NCBI GenBank assembly: GCA_021799405.1
Contig: JAJZAL010000306.1
Coordinates: forward strand, 1-5,773
Origin: Acidobacteriota bacterium
Lineage (GTDB): Bacteria > Acidobacteriota > Terriglobia > Terriglobales > Acidobacteriaceae
Direction of reading: 5' to 3'
DNA length: 5,773 nucleotides
Shown: one piece after another, positions 1 to 5,445 of the stretch
Numbering within the stretch: position 1 is the stretch's first letter
Layout of the letters: the number at the start of each line of letters is the position of its first letter
Made by a program: the position numbers and the translations under genes
The notes under the pieces: generated by a model
Seen by the model: only the letters and a program-made list of their open reading frames with translations
Told to the model about the DNA's origin: nothing
Database searches by the model: none

Positions 1-1
1 A

Positions 2-481
2 GATCTTGAGTCAGAGGTCAATGACTTCTTCAGCCCGGGATACACCACCATCAATGTGGGCACCATCCGCGGCGGAACCGCGAAGAACATCGTAGCAGGA
101 GAGTGCGCGTTTCTACTCGAGTGGAGACCCCTGCCGAACCAGCCGCGCGACGCTGTGGCCCAGCAGGTACGCGTAGCGGCAGCGCGCCTGGAGCGGGAAT
201 GGCATGGGGCCATCCGGTATGACATTCGGGTCACGCGCATGCAGTCCGGATTCGAGACACGCGCGGATGCTGAACTGGTACGAACGATGGAAACGATGAG
301 CGGCAAGGCGGCCATCGCCATTCCTTTTGGCTCTGAGGCGCCATACTTTGCCGCGGTTGCCGATGAGGTGGTTGTCTTTGGACCGGGAGACATGCGAACC
401 GCCCACAGCGAGCGCGAATGCGTTCCTCTCAATGAGTTGAATGCGGCCGTTGACTATCTGCAGCGACTTATGCGCGCGTGA
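2..481 (+). CDS. argE: Acetylornithine deacetylase-like M20 peptidase, C-terminal part (5' end outside window)
   Basis: The frame is open from base 2 to a TGA at 479-481 and gives 159 C-terminal residues; the start and N-terminal metal ligands lie off the left edge. The visible part begins in the M20 dimerisation ('lid') domain, with INVGTIRGGTAKNIV, a signature of ArgE/DapE-type deacylases. It then returns to the catalytic domain with PFGSEAPYF and VVVFGPGDMRTAHSERE. The His of TAHSERE (codon 404-406) sits where family members carry the last zinc ligand. By family knowledge ArgE is a cytoplasmic dizinc or dicobalt hydrolase that removes acetate from N2-acetylornithine to give ornithine for arginine synthesis. 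The GPGD..xAH block favours ArgE over succinyl-diaminopimelate desuccinylase, but with no N-terminus another M20 amidohydrolase remains possible. It converges on the S10 peptidase gene across a 77-base gap. Confidence 0.85.
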   Translation, partial: DLESEVNDFFSPGYTTINVGTIRGGTAKNIVAGECAFLLEWRPLPNQPRDAVAQQVRVAAARLEREWHGAIRYDIRVTRMQSGFETRADAELVRTMETMSGKAAIAIPFGSEAPYFAAVADEVVVFGPGDMRTAHSERECVPLNELNAAVDYLQRLMRA

Positions 482-504
482 TTCACGAATCAAGCCAGGA
501 AAAC

Positions 505-526
505 GGCCGGCCTTGCAGGGCCGGCC
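505..526. terminator. GC-rich hairpin between convergent genes, candidate bidirectional terminator
   Basis: Two copies of the 8-base palindrome GGCCGGCC (505-512 and 519-526) flank the 6-base loop TTGCAG and can form an 8-bp all-GC stem. It lies between two convergent stop codons. On the minus strand the stem is followed by GTTTTCC (complement of 498-504), a short U-run; on the plus strand it is followed by ATGTGAGCAAATTT with no immediate U-tract. It is therefore a better intrinsic terminator for the S10 gene than for argE. Because each arm is itself palindromic, each could also self-pair. The terminator role is inferred from position and shape. Confidence 0.55.
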
Positions 527-558
527 ATGTGAGCAAATTTCTCGACGCGCAATTTCCG

Positions 559-2127
559 CTACTGGGAGAAGCCCGCGTAAAAAGCGTCCAGATCGTGCGT
601 GAGCTCCTTAAGAGCCTGCACATTCAGATAAATCATATGGCCCGATGGGTAGTAGTGGAATTGCACATTATGGACAAGGCTGGGCGCGAGCATCATCTGG
701 CTGATGTCGTATTCGGTCTTGAAGAAAGGCGTGGCAAGGTCATATAGACCATTCGCGGAGAAGACTTTGAGTTTAGGGTCTTTTCGCATCGCAGCGGCAA
801 GATCGACGGCCACATCTGGCCAGCGTTGATTCCAGAAGCCACGCTGCCCTGAGGGGTGATGGCTCCAGTCCCAGTTGCGGATTCCGCCGGAATCGGCACG
901 GTATGTTTCCGTGGTCGTGTATTTCAGATCCTTTTCGAGATAGTTATTGACTGCAGCAACAAAGACGCCAGTGATGCCCGAGTCGGATGGGTCGTACCCG
1001 GGAGTCGCACCTGCATTGTCTACGTCAGTACCCTCAAAGCGCGCATCGTAGCGGCCCAGAATCTCTCCCTGGCCGCGCAGCAATTCCTTGCGGAAGCGCG
1101 TGGGATTGATGCGCAGATTGCTGTTCTTGACGTATTGAACGCTCAGCCCCGTGTAATCGGCGACCTTTTGCGCAATGGCGTCAAATTTTGCGGGAGAGAT
1201 CCTGTCTCCTTCCCACAATGCTTCAGCATATGGACCGGCAGCAAAATCGCGCACCTGCTGTAAAAATGTGGTCAGATCCGCCGGCTTGTTCTTCAGCTTA
1301 TTGTAGTAATCGGCGATCGCTGCGTAGGACGGCAGATACCCAATGTAATCCACATCCTGGCCCGGTGCGAGATCGTTGTAATTCAGAATCGAAGACAGCA
1401 GTATCACACCATTCATGCTGACCCCATGGCTCTGGAGCATGGCCACCAGCCCGGCAGACCGGGTTGTGCCGTAAGACTCGCCCATAAGGAACTTCGGCGA
1501 ATTCCATCGCTGGTTGAGCGTGATGTATCGAACGATGAACCGGGTGAATGCTTTCAGGTCCTGATCGACACCGTCGAAGTCCTTGGCCGTTCCCTTTCCC
1601 ACAAGGCGCGAATACCCGGTAAGAGGCGCATCGATGAAGACGAGGTCCGTCTTATTGAGCAACGAGTACTGGTTGGGGACGATCTTGTAGGGTGCACCGC
1701 CCGTCGCCTGCGGGCTGTCCGTAATCACGCGCACCGGACCAACCGAGCCCATATGCAACCAGAGGCTGGCCGAGCCGGGGCCGCCGTTGTAGAGGAAGGT
1801 GACGGGACGCGTGTCGGAATTCGCACCATCGAGGGTGTACGCCACGTAGAACATGCTGCCGTAAGGCTCACCCTTCTTGTTACGGATGAGCAGGCTTCCT
1901 GCCGTAGCCGTGTAGCGCAAGGTTTTGCCGTTCAGCGTCAGTTCGTGTTTGGTGACGACGCTGCGTTCGGCCGGAATCGCATGATTTGCATTTCCTGCAC
2001 CCGGCGTTGTCTGGGTTGGCTTTTGTTGTGGATTCGGTCGTTGTTCCTGAGCGTGGGAGGGGACGATACACCCCATGAACAGCATGGCCAGAACAACTGC
2101 AGCAAGTGTATGACTCGATTTACTCAA
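559..2127 (-). CDS. Secreted S10 family serine carboxypeptidase (522 aa)
   Basis: The product is a complete alpha/beta-hydrolase of peptidase family S10, which removes C-terminal residues from peptides, usually at acidic pH. Residues 1-26 form a signal peptide: a short basic start, hydrophobic 9-22, and a likely signal peptidase I site after SHA26. A Gln/Pro/Thr-rich linker follows (about 27-45). The oxyanion/substrate segment is FLYNGGPGSAS (111-121). The triad is Ser218 in GESYGTT, Asp463 in NGLYDLATP and His497 in YPSGHMIYL. After the nucleophile the family pattern usually has Gly-[GS]; here it is Gly-Thr, which I believe is common in bacterial members. A Trp-rich stretch (WDW...FWNQRW) covers 419-436. 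The mature chain has no cysteine, unlike disulfide-rich eukaryotic relatives. The start is TTG, chosen for its strong GGAGG site 5 bases upstream and because the next ATG (Met15) would destroy the signal peptide. The stop is TAG. Substrate specificity cannot be read from the sequence. Confidence 0.93.
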   Translation of the reverse strand: MSKSSHTLAAVVLAMLFMGCIVPSHAQEQRPNPQQKPTQTTPGAGNANHAIPAERSVVTKHELTLNGKTLRYTATAGSLLIRNKKGEPYGSMFYVAYTLDGANSDTRPVTFLYNGGPGSASLWLHMGSVGPVRVITDSPQATGGAPYKIVPNQYSLLNKTDLVFIDAPLTGYSRLVGKGTAKDFDGVDQDLKAFTRFIVRYITLNQRWNSPKFLMGESYGTTRSAGLVAMLQSHGVSMNGVILLSSILNYNDLAPGQDVDYIGYLPSYAAIADYYNKLKNKPADLTTFLQQVRDFAAGPYAEALWEGDRISPAKFDAIAQKVADYTGLSVQYVKNSNLRINPTRFRKELLRGQGEILGRYDARFEGTDVDNAGATPGYDPSDSGITGVFVAAVNNYLEKDLKYTTTETYRADSGGIRNWDWSHHPSGQRGFWNQRWPDVAVDLAAAMRKDPKLKVFSANGLYDLATPFFKTEYDISQMMLAPSLVHNVQFHYYPSGHMIYLNVQALKELTHDLDAFYAGFSQ

Positions 2128-2131
2128 CTGG

Positions 2132-2137
2132 ACCTCC
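2132..2137 (-). promoter_or_regulatory. Shine-Dalgarno site fixing the TTG start of the S10 gene
   Basis: The minus strand reads GGAGGTCCAGTTG: a near-perfect anti-SD complement (GGAGGT) with 5 bases between GGAGG and the TTG codon at 2127-2125. No ATG or GTG in frame near this position gives an intact signal peptide, so this site decides the start. Confidence 0.7.
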
Positions 2138-2151
2138 AGTCAAACGAGCAC

Positions 2152-2177
2152 ACTGCCATACTGCTGGCAGTCAGCAG
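2152..2177 (-). repeat. Two overlapping, mutually exclusive inverted repeats in the presumed leader of the S10 gene
   Basis: Repeat A pairs ACTGCCA (2152-2158) with TGGCAGT (2165-2171), a perfect 7-bp stem with a 6-base loop. Repeat B pairs CTGCTG (2161-2166) with CAGCAG (2172-2177), a perfect 6-bp stem with a 5-base loop. B's left arm overlaps A's loop and right arm, so only one can form at a time. They lie 25-50 bases before the TTG start, clear of the ribosome binding site. Whether they act in RNA, as a protein-binding site, or not at all cannot be told from sequence. Confidence 0.4.
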
Positions 2178-2198
2178 ATTTGCGTGAAATTTGACCTC

Positions 2199-2207
2199 AA
2201 TTTACCA
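2199..2207 (-). promoter_or_regulatory. Possible extended -10 promoter for the S10 gene (weak)
   Basis: The minus strand reads TGGTAAATT, matching an extended -10 (TG-n-TAAATT; 4 of 6 to TATAAT). No recognisable -35 lies about 17 bases upstream. If used, transcription would begin near 2192, giving a leader of about 65 bases that includes both inverted repeats. The alternative is read-through from the sugar transferase gene 152 bases upstream, as no strong terminator is visible in this gap. Confidence 0.2.
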
Positions 2208-2233
2208 GAGAATACGACTCCCAGCATCAGACA

Positions 2234-2263
2234 TTCGGAGGAAATCCGAACAATATTGGTTCG
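2234..2263 (-). repeat. Small inverted repeats just after the sugar transferase stop
   Basis: TTCGGA (2234-2239) and TCCGAA (2245-2250) form a perfect 6-bp stem with loop GGAAA. An alternative 5-bp pairing joins CGAAC with GTTCG, ending at about 2263, and shares bases with the first. They lie 17-46 bases past the sugar transferase TAA on the minus strand. There is no clear U-run, so a terminator is possible but poor. Confidence 0.25.
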
Positions 2264-2279
2264 TCAGATGGGAGGGGAA

Positions 2280-3785
2280 TTAAATTCCAGTGCCGCCGAA
2301 CACGACGCCAACCGTCCGAATGAGGATGGTGAGGTCAAGCCAGAACGACCAGTTCTCAATATAGGCCGTATCCAAAGCAATATACCGCGCAAAGGAAGCA
2401 TTCTGGCGTGCCTGGATCTGCCACAGGCCGGTGAGCCCTGGCAGCACGTCCAGCCTGCGCAGATGCTCCAGTTCGTAGTGCTCTACTTCACTCGCCAGCG
2501 GCGGACGTGGCCCAACCAAGCTCATTTCGCCGCGCAAGACATTGAAGAATTGCGGCAGCTCATCCAGGCTGTACTTGCGAAGAAACCTTCCAAGTGGTGT
2601 AACGCGGGGATCGTTGGATGCTTTGAAGAGAATCCCATCGCGCTCATTCAATGCATTGACTTCCTTGCGGTGTGCATCCGCATCCGGAACCATGGTACGG
2701 AATTTGAAACAGCGGAATGACCGGCCGCGTTTGCCGATGCGCTGGGAGACATACAGGATGGGGCCGGGTCCCTCAATCAGGATCGCCAGCGCGATTACGG
2801 CAAGTACAGGAAGAATGAGGACGATCGCAGTGAACGACAGAACAATGTCGACAATCCTCTTGAGGAAAAGCGAAAGACTGCGATGCTCGCGGCGATGCAA
2901 CATCACAACCGGATAACAGCCAATCCGCTCCTGAGGAGCATTCGCGCTGAGATCCGGGAAATATCCGGTGATGGAGCTAAGATCAACATCCAGTACGCGA
3001 GCTTCTTCAACCAGACGAATTGCCGTCTCGGTCGAACAGGGCTGCGCGATCACCAATTCATCAATGAACCTTCCCCGCACCAGTTGCCGGAGGTCAGCGA
3101 TGCTACCCAAAATGCGTTCTCTCGGTACTTCGTGATCGTGACGGCTTCCGGGAATCGCAATGTAGCCGCACAGTTGATAACCCATGTGAATGCGGTGGAC
3201 CATCTGGTCGCCCATAGCCGCGCTGAGCCGATCTGTACCCAGGACGAGCACATTGCGAAGCTCCACCCCCTGCTCATAATCGAGATACCGGGCGCGCCGC
3301 CAGATCGCGCGCCGGATTGACAACACCACTGCCGTGACAGCAACGAAGACCATGATCAGCAGACGAGATGAAATGAAGTTGTGCGTCATGTAAATCGCAC
3401 CGCACAAAAACAATGCAGCCGTGACCGCTGCCTGTGCGATCAACCGGGTCTCGTGGGCACCGTTACGAAGCGGAACGGGAGCATACAAACCATACCGGCG
3501 GGCAACCAACGTGTAGCAAAGAATGAACCATGCAAGGTAGAAAATTCCCGATCCCGAGAATCCCGTGCCAGTCCCCCAATAGCTTTTGAAATCATGCAAA
3601 AGGAGAAGACGAATCAGGATCGAAAGAACGGCTGCAATCGCAATCAACATCGCATCATGGAGCATGCGAAGCGCCGGTGCAGCCAGCGGCACACCTGCGA
3701 TGCTCTTGCCGCGAAGTCTCTGCTCTTCCGGTACGTGTAGATTGTTGCGTTTGCCAGCGTCCTTTAGAAATTCCGAAGTAGCCAT
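2280..3785 (-). CDS. Exopolysaccharide-type polyprenyl-phosphate sugar-1-phosphate transferase (501 aa)
   Basis: This is a complete WbaP/WcaJ-type bacterial sugar transferase. By family knowledge it moves a sugar-1-phosphate from a nucleotide sugar to undecaprenyl phosphate at the inner membrane, the first step of exopolysaccharide, capsule or O-unit synthesis. Four hydrophobic segments (about 43-64, 81-97, 115-133, 139-157) are followed by a cytosolic Rossmann-like domain (about 176-295, starting NVLVLGTDRLS, a degenerate glycine motif). The catalytic domain starts with KRIVDIVLSFTAIVLILPVL (309-328), a re-entrant hydrophobic helix with Pro326. It then has SQRIGKRGRSFRCFKFRTM (347-365), the Asp408-Glu409 catalytic pair in SLDELPQ, MSLVGPRPP, PGLTGLWQIQAR and IENWSFWLDL. 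Length and order match full-length PF13727 plus PF02397 proteins. The start is ATG with only weak SD-like sequence; an in-frame TAG at 3840-3842 blocks extension. The sugar cannot be predicted. No other glycan genes are visible here, so it is isolated within the window. Confidence 0.94.
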   Translation of the reverse strand: MATSEFLKDAGKRNNLHVPEEQRLRGKSIAGVPLAAPALRMLHDAMLIAIAAVLSILIRLLLLHDFKSYWGTGTGFSGSGIFYLAWFILCYTLVARRYGLYAPVPLRNGAHETRLIAQAAVTAALFLCGAIYMTHNFISSRLLIMVFVAVTAVVLSIRRAIWRRARYLDYEQGVELRNVLVLGTDRLSAAMGDQMVHRIHMGYQLCGYIAIPGSRHDHEVPRERILGSIADLRQLVRGRFIDELVIAQPCSTETAIRLVEEARVLDVDLSSITGYFPDLSANAPQERIGCYPVVMLHRREHRSLSLFLKRIVDIVLSFTAIVLILPVLAVIALAILIEGPGPILYVSQRIGKRGRSFRCFKFRTMVPDADAHRKEVNALNERDGILFKASNDPRVTPLGRFLRKYSLDELPQFFNVLRGEMSLVGPRPPLASEVEHYELEHLRRLDVLPGLTGLWQIQARQNASFARYIALDTAYIENWSFWLDLTILIRTVGVVFGGTGI

Positions 3786-3843
3786 AACGATATCCGCGGT
3801 GCTACATGGGATTGCATCGAAACCGATGAAACAAAATTTCTAG

Positions 3844-3872
3844 GTTTTAAGGCCGGAGTTGCGCGATGCCAA
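3844..3872 (-). promoter_or_regulatory. Candidate sigma70-type promoter of the sugar transferase gene
   Basis: On the minus strand TTGGCA (3872-3867, 5 of 6 to TTGACA) is followed after exactly 17 bases by TAAAAC (3849-3844, 4 of 6 to TATAAT). The predicted start near 3837 leaves a leader of about 52 bases before the ATG at 3785. This is the best-spaced promoter-like match in the divergent region, but it rests on sequence alone. Confidence 0.45.
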
Positions 3873-3873
3873 G

Positions 3874-3891
3874 GTTGATTTACTTGTCAAC
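3874..3891. repeat. Inverted repeat GTTGA-N8-TCAAC abutting the candidate promoter
   Basis: GTTGA (3874-3878) and TCAAC (3887-3891) are perfect arms around an 8-base AT-rich spacer. The repeat ends one base from the -35 hexamer proposed for the sugar transferase, so it would occupy roughly -37 to -54 on that strand, where activators often bind. Arms this short also occur by chance. Confidence 0.25.
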
Positions 3892-3928
3892 AACGCTGGA
3901 CCAGGGGGGACCTTTTTTCGAACAGCAG

Positions 3929-3945
3929 TAACTACACTTTAGTTA
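3929..3945. repeat. Inverted repeat TAACTA-N5-TAGTTA
   Basis: The two 6-base arms (3929-3934 and 3940-3945) are perfectly complementary around CACTT. The spacing suits a dimeric regulator or a small hairpin. It lies mid-way in the long divergent intergenic region, beside a G6 run (3904-3909) and a T6 run (3913-3918). Confidence 0.25.
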
Positions 3946-4120
3946 TCACCTCTTGTTCTCATCTACCTAAACCGAAGTTGACGCCAAAGAAAAGACGCTT
4001 TCGGAAAATATTCTTTCGCTACTTCTGTGATATGCGCGGCCACGTCTCGGTGGCGTCCAGTTCGCGGCGTTTTCCCCTCCCCGAATCATCGATCTTCCCA
4101 CTTGCTATTTTCTTGCGCTC

Positions 4121-4142
4121 TTTCTCTGGGAGTGCAGAGAAA
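4121..4142. repeat. Perfect 8-bp inverted repeat in the divergent intergenic region
   Basis: TTTCTCTG (4121-4128) and CAGAGAAA (4135-4142) are perfect complements separated by GGAGTG. This is the longest perfect stem in the divergent region, about 80 bases upstream of the aminotransferase reading frame. It lacks a flanking U-run on either strand, so a terminator is unlikely; an operator or an RNA hairpin fits better. Confidence 0.35.
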
Positions 4143-4195
4143 TCCAGAAAATTAGGACTCCAAGGTACTGAAATCATTGCACAGACCGACACCAC

Positions 4196-4201
4196 TATAC
4201 A
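4196..4201 (+). promoter_or_regulatory. Weak -10-like element upstream of the aminotransferase gene
   Basis: TATACA matches TATAAT at 4 of 6 positions, but no convincing -35 is found about 17 bases upstream. If used, transcription would start near 4208. That would leave about 59 bases before the GTG at 4267 but only about 11 before the TTG at 4219, mildly favouring the GTG start. Confidence 0.2.
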
Positions 4202-4257
4202 CTTGAGGCAGTGCTGTTTTGATTTCATTTCGCGGGCCTTTCGAGCCCTTCCAATCC

Positions 4258-4263
4258 AGAGGT
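4258..4263 (+). promoter_or_regulatory. Ribosome binding site supporting the GTG start of the aminotransferase
   Basis: AGAGGT lies directly upstream of GTG 4267, with 4 bases between AGAGG and the codon, slightly short of ideal. The rival TTG at 4219 has only GAGG (4205-4208) at a 10-base distance. An in-frame TGA at 4204-4206 rules out earlier starts. Confidence 0.4.
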
Positions 4264-4266
4264 TCA

Positions 4267-5445
4267 GTGGACGAGTTTGCGCGCATTCAACGCCTGCCAG
4301 CCTATGTTTTCAACATTACCGGGGACCTGAAAGCACAGGCCCGCCGGCGTGGTGAAGACATAATTGACTTCGGCATGGGCAATCCAGACGGTCCCACTCC
4401 CAGGCACATTGTTGACAAGCTGGTGGAGACGGCGAGCAACCCGGCAACGCACCGGTACTCGCTTTCGCGTGGTATTGCTCCGCTCCGCAGGGCAATTACG
4501 CGGTGGTACAAGCGGCGCTACGACGTGACATTGGACCCCGAGACCGAAGCCATCGTCACCATTGGATCGAAGGAGGGGATTGCCCACCTGTGCATGGCGA
4601 CATTGGAGCAGGGCGATGCGGTGCTGGTTCCAAATCCCAGCTATCCAATTCACATTTATGGCCCCGTCATTGCGGGAGCTACGATCCGCAGCATTCCGAT
4701 GTACCGGGCAGAAAATTTCCTGACGGAACTGGAATCCGTAATCCCTTTGATGTACCCACGTCCGCGCATGCTCATCCTGAATTTCCCGGCGAATCCGACG
4801 GCACAGTGCGTGGATCTTTCCTTTTTCGAGCGGGTTGTTGAGCTGTGCCGGCAGTGGAATATCTGGCTGGTACATGATCTCGCCTATGCCGACATCGTTT
4901 TCGATGGCTACGAAGCTCCGTCGCTGCTTCAAATCCCCGGCGCTCGCGACATAGCCGTGGAGTTTTTCACGCTTTCGAAGAGCTACAACATGCCAGGCTG
5001 GCGCGTAGGCTTCATGGTTGGAAATCCAAAACTGGTCTCCGCGCTCGCGCGACTCAAGAGTTACGTGGATTACGGAACCTTTACGCCGATTCAGGTTGCT
5101 GCCATTGCCGCTCTGGATGGTCCCCAGGAGTGTGTGGGAGAGATTCGGGAGACATATGAGCGGCGACGGGACTGCCTGGTTTCAGGACTGGCTCGCCTCG
5201 GCTGGCCCGTAGAACTGCCGAAGGCAACGATGTTCGTCTGGGCTCAGATTCCGGAGCGGTATCGAAATCTCGGTTCCCTGGAGTTTTCGAAGAAACTGCT
5301 GCAGGATGCCAAAGTCGCTGTGAGTCCTGGTATTGGATTTGGTGAATATGGGGACGGGTACGTACGCTTTTCGCTGATCGAGAACGAAGAGCGAACCCGC
5401 CAGGCCCTGCGTGGAATCCGCCGGATGTTCCAGGCGAATGAGTGA
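4267..5445 (+). CDS. alaC: AlaC-type PLP-dependent aminotransferase (glutamate-pyruvate family), 392 aa
   Basis: This is a complete fold-type I, class I/II aminotransferase closely resembling E. coli AlaC, which makes alanine from pyruvate and glutamate in the cytoplasm. Shared blocks include [101 protein letters not shown] and [11 protein letters not shown]. Counting from GTG, Lys238 in SKSYN is the PLP lysine, Asn176 and Asp204/Tyr207 contact the cofactor, and Arg367 in [12 protein letters not shown] binds the substrate carboxylate. GTG was chosen because it gives [11 protein letters not shown], an N-terminus matching relatives in length, and has AGAGGT upstream. A TTG at 4219 would add 16 residues and cannot be excluded. 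The stop is TGA. Family members are often annotated as aspartate or LL-diaminopimelate aminotransferase; the AlaC subgroup is clear, but substrate use in this organism is inferred. It diverges from the sugar transferase gene and has no certain operon partner in view. Confidence 0.93.
   Translation: MDEFARIQRLPAYVFNITGDLKAQARRRGEDIIDFGMGNPDGPTPRHIVDKLVETASNPATHRYSLSRGIAPLRRAITRWYKRRYDVTLDPETEAIVTIGSKEGIAHLCMATLEQGDAVLVPNPSYPIHIYGPVIAGATIRSIPMYRAENFLTELESVIPLMYPRPRMLILNFPANPTAQCVDLSFFERVVELCRQWNIWLVHDLAYADIVFDGYEAPSLLQIPGARDIAVEFFTLSKSYNMPGWRVGFMVGNPKLVSALARLKSYVDYGTFTPIQVAAIAALDGPQECVGEIRETYERRRDCLVSGLARLGWPVELPKATMFVWAQIPERYRNLGSLEFSKKLLQDAKVAVSPGIGFGEYGDGYVRFSLIENEERTRQALRGIRRMFQANE

Larger units (their letters stand above)
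3786..4266. other. Long divergent intergenic region without a gene
   Basis: These 481 bases separate the divergent sugar transferase and aminotransferase genes. The region is visibly more AT-rich and homopolymer-rich than the flanking genes. It holds the candidate promoter at 3844-3872, the inverted repeats at 3874-3891, 3929-3945 and 4121-4142, a minor 5-bp repeat (GCCAC/GTGGC, 4039-4054), a repeated CTTTCG around an AT core (about 3998-4018), and a -10-like TATACA at 4196-4201. Short open frames on both strands show no recognisable protein features, so I call no gene. A small RNA is not excluded. Confidence 0.6.

Noticed and set aside
1426..2187. 253-codon plus-strand open frame opposite the S10 gene
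   Set aside because: It lies almost wholly antisense to a gene with an intact catalytic triad and signal peptide; its product is low in hydrophobic core pattern and matches no family. It is a shadow frame.
3885..3890. Perfect -35 hexamer TTGACA on the minus strand
   Set aside because: At 16-18 bases downstream there is only GC-rich sequence (around ATCGCG), so there is no -10 partner; the TTGGCA/TAAAAC pair is better.
3898..3918. GGACC-AGGGG-GGACC followed by T6, looking like a terminator
   Set aside because: The two GGACC copies are direct, not inverted, repeats and cannot pair with each other; no stem precedes the T-run.
3978..4012. TTGACG with AT-rich AAAATATT downstream as a plus-strand promoter
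   Set aside because: The AT-rich block is about 21-23 bases from TTGACG, too far for a normal sigma70 spacer.
4264..4932. 222-codon minus-strand open frame opposite alaC
   Set aside because: It is antisense to a strongly conserved aminotransferase and its product has no recognisable domain; typical of GC-rich shadow frames.
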